Shown here: positions 18,071 to 27,643 of the stretch, piece by piece
How positions within the stretch are numbered: position 1 is the stretch's first letter
How the letters are laid out: each line of letters begins with the position of its first letter
Origin: JAIEPX01 sp963725255
GTDB lineage: Bacteria; Pseudomonadota; Gammaproteobacteria; JAIEPX01
Assembly (NCBI GenBank): GCA_963725255.1
Contig: CAVRXV010000009.1
Location: 124,001-188,000, forward strand
Length of the DNA stretch: 64,000 nt
Direction: 5' to 3'
The notes under the pieces: model-generated
What the model was told of the DNA's origin: nothing
What the model saw: the letters and a program-made list of their open reading frames with translations, nothing else
Database searches by the model: none
Position numbers and translations under genes: made by a program

Positions 18071-19147
18071 CTACTGCTTCTTTTTAAAGTCTTCCATAAA
18101 ATTCAATAGTGCTTCAACACCGGCTTCAGGCATAGCATTATAGATACTGGCTCGTAGCCCACCAACTAGCTTATGGCCCTTAAGAAAAAGCAATCCTTTT
18201 GCTGTAGCCTGGGATAAAAAGTCAGGATATAAAGATTCATCACGGATGCGGAAAACGACATTCATGCGAGATCGATAGGGCTTATCGATGTTGTTGTAAT
18301 AAAAATCACTTCGATCGATGTAGTCGTACAATTTAGCGGCTTTACGAGCATTGATTTCGCCCATTGCAGCGATCCCACCCTGCTTTTTGAGCCACTTAAA
18401 CACTAAGCTACAAACGTACCAAGAAAATGTCGGCGGTGTATTATAGAGTGATTTTTGGTCTACATGATTTTGATAATCATAGAGACATGGGGTAATAGGT
18501 AATGCGTGGCCCACAAGATCTTTGCGCACAATAACGACAGCAAGAGCTGCAGGACCAATGTTTTTTTGGACTCCGGCATAAATTAATCCGTAACGGCTGA
18601 TATCGATGCGCTTTGATAATATATTCGATGACATATCTGACACTAAAGGTACGTCCCCCGTTTCGGGAATAGCTCGGTATTCGACTCCGTTAACGGTTTC
18701 ATTATCCACGATATGAACATAGGCTGCTTCAGAATTCAGCGTCCAATCCGCTTGATTAGGTATTGTTGTAAAACCTGAACTTTCAGAGCTAGCACATTGA
18801 TTAACATGACAATATTTTGAAGCTTCTTTAGTGGCCAAGGCTGACCATACACCCGTATTCACATAATCTGCTGTGGTCTTACCTCGCAACAAATTCAAGG
18901 GCACCATGGAAAACTGGCCTCGCCCACCACCTTGAACAAAGAGCACGTGGTAATCATCGGGAATGGATAATAAATCTCTAAAATCGCGTTCGGACTCTGC
19001 GGCCATCTCTTGAAATGCTTCACCGCGATGACTAATTTCCATCACAGAAGCCCCAACACCACGCCAATCAAGAAGCTCTTCTTTGACTTGATTTAATACT
19101 TCGAGAGGGAGCATCGCTGGACCAGCGCTAAAATTATAGCCTCGCAT
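18071..19147 (-). CDS. serC: Phosphoserine aminotransferase
   Basis: A 358-aa class V PLP-dependent aminotransferase that converts 3-phosphohydroxypyruvate to phosphoserine in serine synthesis, and acts in pyridoxal phosphate synthesis. Family blocks are YNFSAGPAMLPLEVLNQVKE at the N-terminus, LFVQGGGRGQFSMVPLNLL, and the PLP-lysine region YGLIYAGVQKNIGPAALAVV. Length is typical. It begins 18 bp after the gyrA stop on the same strand, so gyrA-serC is probably one transcript, a gene order also seen in other gammaproteobacteria. Confidence 0.97.
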   Translation of the reverse strand: MRGYNFSAGPAMLPLEVLNQVKEELLDWRGVGASVMEISHRGEAFQEMAAESERDFRDLLSIPDDYHVLFVQGGGRGQFSMVPLNLLRGKTTADYVNTGVWSALATKEASKYCHVNQCASSESSGFTTIPNQADWTLNSEAAYVHIVDNETVNGVEYRAIPETGDVPLVSDMSSNILSKRIDISRYGLIYAGVQKNIGPAALAVVIVRKDLVGHALPITPCLYDYQNHVDQKSLYNTPPTFSWYVCSLVFKWLKKQGGIAAMGEINARKAAKLYDYIDRSDFYYNNIDKPYRSRMNVVFRIRDESLYPDFLSQATAKGLLFLKGHKLVGGLRASIYNAMPEAGVEALLNFMEDFKKKQ

Positions 19148-19165
19148 GATTTATCCCCTTCTCTC

Positions 19166-21730
19166 TCAAGCCTCTGGTTGTCCCTCAACCTCAGCCGTAG
19201 CTACATCAATGACTTCTTCCACTCTACGCATTCCAACCAACTGCTCGCCTTCGCACACATTGATTAATCGAACGCCTTGAGTATTTCGACCCACTAAAGA
19301 AATTTCTTCGACGCGTGTTCGCACAATAGTGCCCTGATCTGTAATGAGTAGGATCTCATGCTGATCAGTCACAGCCTCAGCACCGACCACTTCACCGTTG
19401 CGGTCATTGACAATAATACCAATCACACCTTGTCCACCACGTCCAATCCGACGGAATTCACTCATTTCAGTACGTTTACCGTAGCCATTGGCCGTTGCCA
19501 AAAGAATGGCTTCATTATCTTTAGCCGCCAATAAGGAAATAAGTCGCTGACCTTCTTTGAGTCTAATACCTCGCACACCCGCCGCAGTTCGACCCATCGG
19601 ACGCACTAATGATTCTTCAAATCGAATCACTTTACCGGTGTTAGCGACCAGCATTATGTCTTGTTTGCCATCAGTAATAATCACGCCGACTAAATCATCG
19701 CCTTCACGAATATCCAGCGCAATCAATCCACTATTTCGAGGCCGTGAAAATTGTGACAACGATACTTTTTTCACAGTACCTTTTGCCGTCGCCATAAACA
19801 CAAAATGCCCTTCATCGAATTCGCTAATTGGCAAGATAGCACTGATACACTCGCCTTCACCAAAGGGCAGTAAATTAACCAGCGGACGACCTTTGGCCGC
19901 TCGGCTCGCTTGGGGAATTTTATAGGCTTTTAACCAAAACAATTTACCTTTATTCGAGAAACACAACAGCGTGTCATGTGAATTCGCAACCAATAAATGC
20001 TCTATATAATCTTCTTCTTTCATCGAAGTTGACGATTTACCCTTACCGCCCCGATGTTGGGCTTGATACGTTTCTAGAGGCTGAGTTTTGGCATAGCCTT
20101 CACTCGAAATCGTGACAACTAAAGCATCGTTAGGAATCAAATCTTCCATCGAAAGCTCTTCTTCGTTATCAATAATTACAGTACGGCGTTCGTCACCGAA
20201 TTGGTCTTTAATTTCTAATAGCTCATCTCGAATCACTTGCATCAATCGATCGGCATCTGACAATATTTCAAGCAAATCTTTAATAAGATGCATCAACTGC
20301 TTGTATTCATTGAGGATTTTATCTTTTTCAAGGCCCGTTAAACGATGAAGTCTTAAATCTAAAATGGCTTGGGCTTGTTCGGGTGATAAATGATAGCCTT
20401 CGGGTTTTAGCCCAAATTCTTCAGGCAAATCTTCAGGTCTAGAGGCATCGCTACCCGCGCGTTCGAGCATGTCCAAAACTGCCCCGGGCCGCCATACGGA
20501 AGCCACTAAACGCTCTTTTGCTTCTAGAGGGGTTTTTGACGATTTAATCATCGCAATGACTTCATCAATATTCGCCAGTGCAATGCCTAAACCTTCTAAA
20601 ATATGAGCACGTTCACGCGCTTTTCGTAAATCAAAAATGGTTCGGCGTGTCACAACTTCACGTCGATGGCGAATAAAAGCTTCCAGCAGATGCTTTAATC
20701 CCATGCAGCGAGGATGACCTTGATCCAACGCCACCATATTAATGCCAAACACTACTTGCAGTTGTGTTTGCGTATACAGATTATTTAATACCACTTCAGC
20801 ATTTTCGCCGCGACGTAATTCAATATAAATGCGCATTCCTTCTTTATCGGATTCGTCACGCAATGCGGTGATGCCCTCTAGGCGTTTTTCTTTTACTAAT
20901 TCAGCAATTTTTTCAATCAAACGAGCTTTATTGACTTGATAAGGTAATTCCGTCACGATAATCGCTTGTTTCTCACCCACATCTTCAAAATTGGTTTTAC
21001 CACGAATCAATACACGACCACGGCCCGTTTTATACGCTTCAACAATACCTGCACGACCATTAATCATTCCAGAGGTCGGAAAATCAGGACCAGGAATCAG
21101 TTGCATCAGATCGGAAAGGTCACAATTCGGATTATCAATAACTGCGATGCACCCATCAATTACTTCATTCAAATTATGAGGTGGAATATTCGTGGCCATA
21201 CCCACCGCGATGCCCGATGAACCATTCACTAAAAGATTGGGCACTTGTGCGGGCAACACAGAAGGCATGTGTTCAGAGCCATCATAATTGGGAACAAAAT
21301 CGACAGTTTCTTTTTCTAGATCAGCCAATAAAGAATGCGCAATTTTTGACATGCGGATTTCGGTATATCGCATGGCTGCAGGCGAATCGCCATCCACAGA
21401 ACCGAAGTTTCCTTGCCCGTCAACGAGCATATAGCGCAGTGAAAATGGCTGTGCCATACGAACAATCGTGTCGTAAACGGCCACATCACCATGCGGATGG
21501 TATTTACCGATCACATCACCGACGATACGCGCAGATTTTTTATAGGGTTTATTCCAGTCGTTCTTGAGCTCATTCATCGCGAACAAAACACGTCGATGCA
21601 CGGGTTTCAGACCATCGCGCACATCAGGCAATGCCCGACCGACAATGACGCTCATCGCGTAATCTAGATACGATTGCTGAAGCTCGTCTTCAATATTGAC
21701 GGCCACAATTTCCTTAGCGTGATCAAGCAT
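19166..21730 (-). CDS. gyrA: DNA gyrase subunit A (Val at quinolone position 83)
   Basis: An 854-aa GyrA, the breakage-reunion subunit of gyrase. The active-site Tyr lies in the AAMRYTEIRMS block, the GyrA box appears as QHRGGKGKS, and six beta-pinwheel repeats form the C-terminal domain. Numbering coincides with E. coli through the quinolone region, which reads HPHGDVAVYDTIVRMAQ: position 83 is Val (codon 21484-21482, GTG) where E. coli has Ser and many relatives have Thr, while Asp87 is retained. The ORF is intact and followed closely by serC. Confidence 0.98.
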   Translation of the reverse strand: MLDHAKEIVAVNIEDELQQSYLDYAMSVIVGRALPDVRDGLKPVHRRVLFAMNELKNDWNKPYKKSARIVGDVIGKYHPHGDVAVYDTIVRMAQPFSLRYMLVDGQGNFGSVDGDSPAAMRYTEIRMSKIAHSLLADLEKETVDFVPNYDGSEHMPSVLPAQVPNLLVNGSSGIAVGMATNIPPHNLNEVIDGCIAVIDNPNCDLSDLMQLIPGPDFPTSGMINGRAGIVEAYKTGRGRVLIRGKTNFEDVGEKQAIIVTELPYQVNKARLIEKIAELVKEKRLEGITALRDESDKEGMRIYIELRRGENAEVVLNNLYTQTQLQVVFGINMVALDQGHPRCMGLKHLLEAFIRHRREVVTRRTIFDLRKARERAHILEGLGIALANIDEVIAMIKSSKTPLEAKERLVASVWRPGAVLDMLERAGSDASRPEDLPEEFGLKPEGYHLSPEQAQAILDLRLHRLTGLEKDKILNEYKQLMHLIKDLLEILSDADRLMQVIRDELLEIKDQFGDERRTVIIDNEEELSMEDLIPNDALVVTISSEGYAKTQPLETYQAQHRGGKGKSSTSMKEEDYIEHLLVANSHDTLLCFSNKGKLFWLKAYKIPQASRAAKGRPLVNLLPFGEGECISAILPISEFDEGHFVFMATAKGTVKKVSLSQFSRPRNSGLIALDIREGDDLVGVIITDGKQDIMLVANTGKVIRFEESLVRPMGRTAAGVRGIRLKEGQRLISLLAAKDNEAILLATANGYGKRTEMSEFRRIGRGGQGVIGIIVNDRNGEVVGAEAVTDQHEILLITDQGTIVRTRVEEISLVGRNTQGVRLINVCEGEQLVGMRRVEEVIDVATAEVEGQPEA

Positions 21731-21810
21731 AAATAACCCTATGAATAGCTACGATTACAAAAGACGAATTGTAACACTTTCCCAATCTATTGGCTATTGG
21801 TAAGAGCGCA

Positions 21811-21877
21811 GAAGGGGTAAGATTTAAGCTTGATGGATTCTTACAGAGAACCCATCAAACTTAGATCTTACCCCTTC
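21811..21877. repeat. GGGGTA/GGGGTCA-family palindrome upstream of the 1384-aa gene
   Basis: Left arm GAAGGGGTAAGATTTAAGCT, continuing TTGATGG, pairs with the right arm at 21852-21877, with two mismatches in 26. The arms match those of the palindrome at 26128-26198 on the far side of the same gene (shared AAG-TTGATGGGTTC core), so the two form a bracket. It lies in the 232-bp intergenic space between divergent gyrA and the effector gene. Confidence 0.9.
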
Positions 21878-21962
21878 CCTAAATAGCCTGAATACGTTGT
21901 AATTTCTGCTCAATTATGGTATAAAAATGATGCGGTCACGGGCAAATAAATAGGCAGTAGCC

Positions 21963-24900
21963 ATGATAGAAACAAAAGCAGAGAAACTAACAGCATTTAA
22001 TGGGTCGTTTACGATTGAAAATCCTTCGGCTGACAATTTAGTGAAATTAACTTTCAAAGACCAACAGACTGCGAGCGCCTTTTTCGATGTTGTTGTGCAA
22101 ATGATGCCGTTCATAAACACTGAATATCCAAAAATCGTTGACAAACTAATACTACTAACCCAAGAGCAATATTTCTTTTACCAGCGTTGCGCGATAGCTG
22201 AAACAGGCAAGCTCACTTCGGCGTATTTAGGTGATAGTTTTCTGAAAACTCTTCGTACTGATGAATTTGATTTTGGCCATGCATTTATATTAGGCATTAT
22301 TCCGAGCGAAAAGAATACAAGGCGCCACCAAAATTTGCGTCCAAAAAATCGTAAATCTTTCACTATTACTCCAGAGGGCAAAATCGCAGGTAGATTTGAA
22401 AAACAACCAACGTACACTACCAAAGAAAAAGAAGGGTTTTCACAAAATCAGTCTTGTACTCACATCGACGAGAAAACGCTAAGTGCTGCTTTTGGTTTTG
22501 GTAAAGATAGGCATAGCAAACTTTTTGGTCTCATGACTCATTTTAATGATACATTGATTGGTCGGATGCTGATCAACGATTCCGGAACTGTTAGTAGAAT
22601 ATTCGATTTCTCATGCATTGAAACTGCAAAATCAAGTAGTAGCTATAAAAATTATTCAAATGGCTTTATTTTCCCTCCTACTCAATTTAACTCTTTTAAA
22701 AATAAAAATTTGGGAATTAGACAAAATAAAGGTGGCACCAATGAAGTCTTAGCTAGGTTGCGCTTTAATCCATATCGATCCGTCGTCACAATTTGTACAG
22801 ATACTTTAGAGGCTCGATTATTAGCCCAGGATTTTGCGCAAGAATTGTTGAATCACTTTGCGGTTTATGCAAAGAGCCACGGTATGATATTGAATCCTCA
22901 TTTCAAAATACCTATTATTTTTTATGTACCAAAAAAATCACATGAAAATAGAAGTTTGCTAGAACTACGCACTGGACATGAATTGAAATTCTATACTCCC
23001 ACTATGTTTCAAAAGGATCGGGATGAAGCTACAAAAATTTACAACGATGAAAAACGTCGAATGGAACATTATCAAAACCAAGATTACGAGTTTCTATTAG
23101 GCTTAGACGTAATAACTCCCGAGATATTATTAGAGCGCATTAATAATGTTCCACTAGCACTTGCCATGATGAAAAATGGTAAGGTGCGCATGTTAATGCG
23201 CTTTTTAAGAACTTCAACGCAATCCAGCCTCAGCGATAAGGTATTTGATTCTCTTTTAGCTGAAGGTATGATTGCACATAATGATCCCATCATAGCTAAA
23301 CTCATTATCGCCGAATCCTTTGAGATAGCGGAAAAAATCATCCCTGCAACAAAATCTGTAAAAAAAGAATTAAAATTCGAAGGTACGTTATTAATCGATC
23401 ATTTAGTAAGTTGTGGAAACCCTAGGCACTACCAATATATGGGGCTTGGTGAGACGTTGGCCCATGCAGCCAAAAAACGCTCATGGGTTTCAATCACACT
23501 TTGCCTCAAAGAATACAGCCATCTCACTGAGACTTTTGTAGACGTTAAATCAAACAACGACTATGGTTATGCATTGCTCAACGCCCTTGAAGATCAGCAG
23601 CTAAAACTGGCCAAATTTTTCTTACAAGCCGGCGCCAAATCAACCTGGCGCAATCAGCAGACAGATATCAACTATCAGCTTTTATCAACGCTATATTATG
23701 CGATTAACTTTGATTTTAACGAATTACTTCCTGATCTGATCGAACATGAAAAAGAGTGCCAAAACGAATTTTATCACGCTCGACTTCGGCTAGCGCTAGA
23801 TCTTGCCTACTGTAGAAAAAACAATGAAGCAATAGCATTACTCGAGAAAATTTGCAGTCCTGTCTCATTAGACCCTAAAAACATCGAAGTCAGCATCTGC
23901 AAACTAATGAATGAAGCCTTAATTGTTGGAAATAGAGAAATCGCAGAAGTACGATTAATGCGATATTGCCACCAATACAATTTACTGCCTAAAAATAACA
24001 ACAGCGTTTTAGATGGATTAGAAATTCTACAAGCGCACCTACCTGGGATTGTAGGCAAGGATGTTATAGACATTCTGACAGAAATAATAAAGCAACAGCA
24101 ACCCAGAAAAGCTTGTCGCGATGATGATGACGAATACGATGGATTTCTAGTTCTACCAAGAGAAAATGCTTCATTCATACACGCTCTTATTGACAAACGA
24201 TATAGAGAAGCAGCGTTATTATTTAAGTTGACTATGACCACAGAAGATATCCAACGGGAACTCCACAAACAGGTAAAATCTGAAAAATGGAACATAGTAG
24301 AATTCTTCACGCGATATCAGACGGATACTGAAGATACACTCGGTTATGGTTATGCGTTGCTTAAAGCTCTTGAACATCAACAACCAAAGTTAGCTAAATT
24401 ATTATTACAGGCGGGTGCTAAAGCAACTTGGCGAAATTGGAAGACAGACGATGACCACCCGCTTGTGTCGCCGCTAGTGCATGCAGTTACCTATGATTAT
24501 CATGAACTCATCCCTCAGCTAATAGTACTTGAAGAAAGTAATCCAGACGATCGTACTCAAGCTAGACTCAGCCTAGCATTGGATCTTGCTTACGTGCGCA
24601 ATAACCGTGAAGCTATAAGCTTATTGGAACAAAATAATAGCAGAGCCACATTAATTGACCCCTCCAATCTCATTAAAAGCGTATGCATTCAGGTGCTCGA
24701 CGCTTTTTCTGCCGGAAAAAGGCAAGTTGGTGAACTACGTCTACTGCGATATTGCCACCACTATAATTTATTGGCTAAAGAAAACCGCCGTGTTATTGAT
24801 GGGTTAGATATCATTAAAGAACACTTTTTAGCCATCCTGAAATCGTATGCCGTAAATGAAATCATCAGAACTTTAGCTGTTTTATTTGAAATAATAATGT

Positions 24901-26117
24901 CCGATTTAAAACCCGATTTATTGATATCAACACTTTACTTATTAGATTATGATTATGCAGAAGATTCTCGAGATCAAATAAAAAAGAAAATCTATAGTAC
25001 AATTGTGAAATTTTTGTCAGCTGATAATCTCAAGACGGTCGACGGTATAATCACAAGGCATGAACGAACAGGTATTAATCGTTGTTATTGGAGTAAAGTT
25101 GTTCAGGCTGAATTTAAAAAAAGAATTGCCTCAACCTCACCTCCTCGTACTCCAGACCCTGTAGCTACTTTGCTCTATAAGCGCGGGATTGGGCTATCCT
25201 CTCACGCGTATTTTGAAGCTTTTGAATACGCAGTAGCTACGCGCAATGAAGAGTTGAGTATAATGTTGTTAAATGGCCCATTAGTTGGCGATGCAGTCAA
25301 AGAAAGTTCACTCACTATAGCTATCGAGAAAGGTAACACACCCTATATTCTATTGCTTATAAAAAACATTAAATTTACTGTAACAACTGCGCTTTTATTA
25401 GCTGCGATTAAACGCGATCTGTTTTTAGTATTGATATCATTACTCAAAGCCAGTGACACAAAAAATGATTCCAAAAAAGACCACCATTGGACTCGCTACA
25501 CTAAGTGGACCTACACCTTTCCCGAAGATCACCATTGGACTCTTTATTCTATTTGGGCATACACCTCTCTCTCCGATGACAAAAGACAAGCTAGCTGTAA
25601 ATTGCTCACTCGCTTATTAGGGCCCTCAATGGTTATGCATTTTACGTTAATTAATGTGTTAATTGTATTGTCATCGAAGTATTTTGAAGCCAATTCCCCT
25701 TCAATTTGGTTAAATTTAGATCGAGTATTGAATAAGGTTAACTCAGCCGTACTTAACTTCCCAAATTTCGCGAAGAAACATCATCTTAGGTACAATGCAA
25801 AAGATAGCAATATACATAAAGAAATATTAACTCTACTCAATGACTATTTTGCTCGCATTAGTACCTTGCCAGAAGACGGCATCATTCTAAGCACCTTTAA
25901 AAAGATGCAAGAGACTTTCACCTTACTCTATAATAATTCTTTTTCTGGGAGTTTCTTCAAGATTAGACCGCTTAACCAACGTGATTATAATACTGAAATT
26001 TATAACACTCTGAGGGATGTCGCGCAGGCTCTAAAGAATAGTAACACTCCTGATGTAGAACCAGTTAATGACAGTATTAATGTCAACATGATCTCTATTG
26101 TACACAACAAAACTTAG
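21963..26117 (+). CDS. Very large putative effector with internal duplication
   Basis: A 1384-aa cytosolic-looking protein without a named family. Residues about 70-510 are paralogous to the 1092-aa protein at 14713 (GIIPSEKNTRRHQNLRPKNR; ARLRFNPYRSVVTICTDTLE). A block of about 165 residues is duplicated inside: about 533-700 (YGYALLNALEDQQLKLAKFF) and about 794-961 (YGYALLKALEHQQPKLAKLL). Both copies contain an ankyrin-like LLQAGAK and a RLxRYCHxYNLL segment. A second, shorter tandem repeat, DHHWTxYxxWxYT, lies near 25480-25560. There is no signal peptide or membrane span. The gene is bracketed by two palindromes with matching arms. Effector status is inferred from size, ankyrin-like units and neighbourhood. 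Confidence 0.6.
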   Translation: MIETKAEKLTAFNGSFTIENPSADNLVKLTFKDQQTASAFFDVVVQMMPFINTEYPKIVDKLILLTQEQYFFYQRCAIAETGKLTSAYLGDSFLKTLRTDEFDFGHAFILGIIPSEKNTRRHQNLRPKNRKSFTITPEGKIAGRFEKQPTYTTKEKEGFSQNQSCTHIDEKTLSAAFGFGKDRHSKLFGLMTHFNDTLIGRMLINDSGTVSRIFDFSCIETAKSSSSYKNYSNGFIFPPTQFNSFKNKNLGIRQNKGGTNEVLARLRFNPYRSVVTICTDTLEARLLAQDFAQELLNHFAVYAKSHGMILNPHFKIPIIFYVPKKSHENRSLLELRTGHELKFYTPTMFQKDRDEATKIYNDEKRRMEHYQNQDYEFLLGLDVITPEILLERINNVPLALAMMKNGKVRMLMRFLRTSTQSSLSDKVFDSLLAEGMIAHNDPIIAKLIIAESFEIAEKIIPATKSVKKELKFEGTLLIDHLVSCGNPRHYQYMGLGETLAHAAKKRSWVSITLCLKEYSHLTETFVDVKSNNDYGYALLNALEDQQLKLAKFFLQAGAKSTWRNQQTDINYQLLSTLYYAINFDFNELLPDLIEHEKECQNEFYHARLRLALDLAYCRKNNEAIALLEKICSPVSLDPKNIEVSICKLMNEALIVGNREIAEVRLMRYCHQYNLLPKNNNSVLDGLEILQAHLPGIVGKDVIDILTEIIKQQQPRKACRDDDDEYDGFLVLPRENASFIHALIDKRYREAALLFKLTMTTEDIQRELHKQVKSEKWNIVEFFTRYQTDTEDTLGYGYALLKALEHQQPKLAKLLLQAGAKATWRNWKTDDDHPLVSPLVHAVTYDYHELIPQLIVLEESNPDDRTQARLSLALDLAYVRNNREAISLLEQNNSRATLIDPSNLIKSVCIQVLDAFSAGKRQVGELRLLRYCHHYNLLAKENRRVIDGLDIIKEHFLAILKSYAVNEIIRTLAVLFEIIMSDLKPDLLISTLYLLDYDYAEDSRDQIKKKIYSTIVKFLSADNLKTVDGIITRHERTGINRCYWSKVVQAEFKKRIASTSPPRTPDPVATLLYKRGIGLSSHAYFEAFEYAVATRNEELSIMLLNGPLVGDAVKESSLTIAIEKGNTPYILLLIKNIKFTVTTALLLAAIKRDLFLVLISLLKASDTKNDSKKDHHWTRYTKWTYTFPEDHHWTLYSIWAYTSLSDDKRQASCKLLTRLLGPSMVMHFTLINVLIVLSSKYFEANSPSIWLNLDRVLNKVNSAVLNFPNFAKKHHLRYNAKDSNIHKEILTLLNDYFARISTLPEDGIILSTFKKMQETFTLLYNNSFSGSFFKIRPLNQRDYNTEIYNTLRDVAQALKNSNTPDVEPVNDSINVNMISIVHNKT

Positions 26118-26127
26118 GTGGTAAGGT

Positions 26128-26198
26128 AAAGGGGTCAGATCTAAGTTTGATGGGTTCACAAATCTTGAGAACCCATCAAACTTAGATCTGACCCCTTT
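26128..26198. repeat. GGGGTCA-family palindrome downstream of the 1384-aa gene
   Basis: Thirty-base perfect arms start AAAGGGGTCAGATCTAAGTT and continue TGATGGGTTC, separated by a 10-11-base loop. It begins 10 bp after the stop at 26117 and ends before mtaD, so it may also terminate the transcript. Its arms match the element at 21811-21877. Confidence 0.95.
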
Positions 26199-26225
26199 AA
26201 TTTAATTTCAACCTAGGACATCGCT

Positions 26226-27545
26226 ATGCAGACCGTTGAAATGCTTATTAATGCTCGTTGGGTAATTCCAATAGCGCCTAAAAATCTCTTTCATGAAAAT
26301 TACAGCATTGCGGTTGATAAGGGCAAAATAGTTGCGATCTTGCCGACATCTGATGCAAAAAAACAATATCATGCCGACAAAATTCACGAACTGCTTGATC
26401 ACGTGGTTTTACCTGGATTCGTTAACGCTCACACTCATAGCCCTATGGTACTCTTCAGGGGATTAGCCGATGATTTAAAACTGATGGATTGGCTTGAAAA
26501 TCATATGTGGCCTGCAGAAAAGGCCTGTTTAAACCCTGATTTTATTAGAGACGGCATGAAGCTTGCGATGGCTGAAATGTTGTTAAGCGGAACAACGTGT
26601 TTTAATGAACACTATTTTTACCCTGATATCATCGCTAATTCCATTGCTGAGGCTGGGATGAGAGCACGCGTAGGAATGCTCATTATGTCAGTCCCTACAC
26701 CCTACTCTCGAACCTCGGAAGAAGCTTTACTAAAAGCCGAACAGTGTTTAGCTTTAGGAACACCAAATTCACTCATTCAATACTGTCTTGGGCCTCATTC
26801 ACCCTATGCCACAGATGATAAAATATTATTAAAAATCAAAAAGTTATCCGATGAAAAGAATTTGCCTATTCATATGCATGTCCATGAATCTACCGACGAA
26901 ATTAATAAAGGACTTCAAGAGTACGGTAAGAGACCCCTACAACGATTGGCTGATCTCGGGTTATTGTCTCCCTTACTCCAAGCTGTGCACATGACTCAAA
27001 CGAATGAAGAGGACATTAAACTCCTACAGCAAACTGGCACTCATGTGATTCACTGCCCCGAAGGCAACTTAAAGCTCGCGAGTGGTTGCTGTCCCGTGCA
27101 AAAATTACGGGATGCCGGGATAAATCTTGGGCTTGGAACCGACGGCGCCGCTAGCAATAACGATCTTGATATGTTTGGAGAAATGCGAACAGCCGCTTTG
27201 ATTGGCAAAGTTGTTGCCAACGATCCCACAGCCACTAGCGCCTCAGACGTCCTCGAAATGGCCACCTTGGGCGGAGCTAAAGCCCTTCATTTAGACCATG
27301 AAATAGGCTCTTTAGAAGCCGGAAAATCGGCTGATCTGATAGCCGTTAACCTCAACCATATCAACACTCAACCTCTCTACAATCCCATCTCCCAACTTGT
27401 GTATGCTTGTCACAGCAACCAGGTGACAGATGTTTGGGTTGCAGGCCTACAACTCCTCAAAAACCAGCAGCTTCAAACCTTAAATCAAGCGGAATGCCTT
27501 AGTATCGCTCATTCTTGGCAATCTAAACTGGTGAATATTGCATAA
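26226..27545 (+). CDS. mtaD: 5-methylthioadenosine/S-adenosylhomocysteine deaminase (MtaD-type amidohydrolase)
   Basis: A 439-aa metal-dependent amidohydrolase of the TRZ/ATZ group that deaminates methylthioadenosine or S-adenosylhomocysteine in methionine and purine salvage. Metal ligands are visible: HAHTHSP (HxH), HMHVHES, and GTDGAASNNDLDM, along with HCPEGNLKLASG. Length and these blocks fit MtaD better than guanine deaminase or chlorohydrolases, but substrate cannot be proved from sequence. It starts 28 bp after a palindrome that separates it from the large effector gene. Confidence 0.88.
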   Translation: MQTVEMLINARWVIPIAPKNLFHENYSIAVDKGKIVAILPTSDAKKQYHADKIHELLDHVVLPGFVNAHTHSPMVLFRGLADDLKLMDWLENHMWPAEKACLNPDFIRDGMKLAMAEMLLSGTTCFNEHYFYPDIIANSIAEAGMRARVGMLIMSVPTPYSRTSEEALLKAEQCLALGTPNSLIQYCLGPHSPYATDDKILLKIKKLSDEKNLPIHMHVHESTDEINKGLQEYGKRPLQRLADLGLLSPLLQAVHMTQTNEEDIKLLQQTGTHVIHCPEGNLKLASGCCPVQKLRDAGINLGLGTDGAASNNDLDMFGEMRTAALIGKVVANDPTATSASDVLEMATLGGAKALHLDHEIGSLEAGKSADLIAVNLNHINTQPLYNPISQLVYACHSNQVTDVWVAGLQLLKNQQLQTLNQAECLSIAHSWQSKLVNIA

Positions 27546-27643
27546 AAAATCTACCGCGCAGCAAAATCTAGAATGATAGCGGCCGGAAAAACCTACCTTA
27601 GTAGACTATAATTATAACTAGGTATGATAAATAGGAGCGAATC

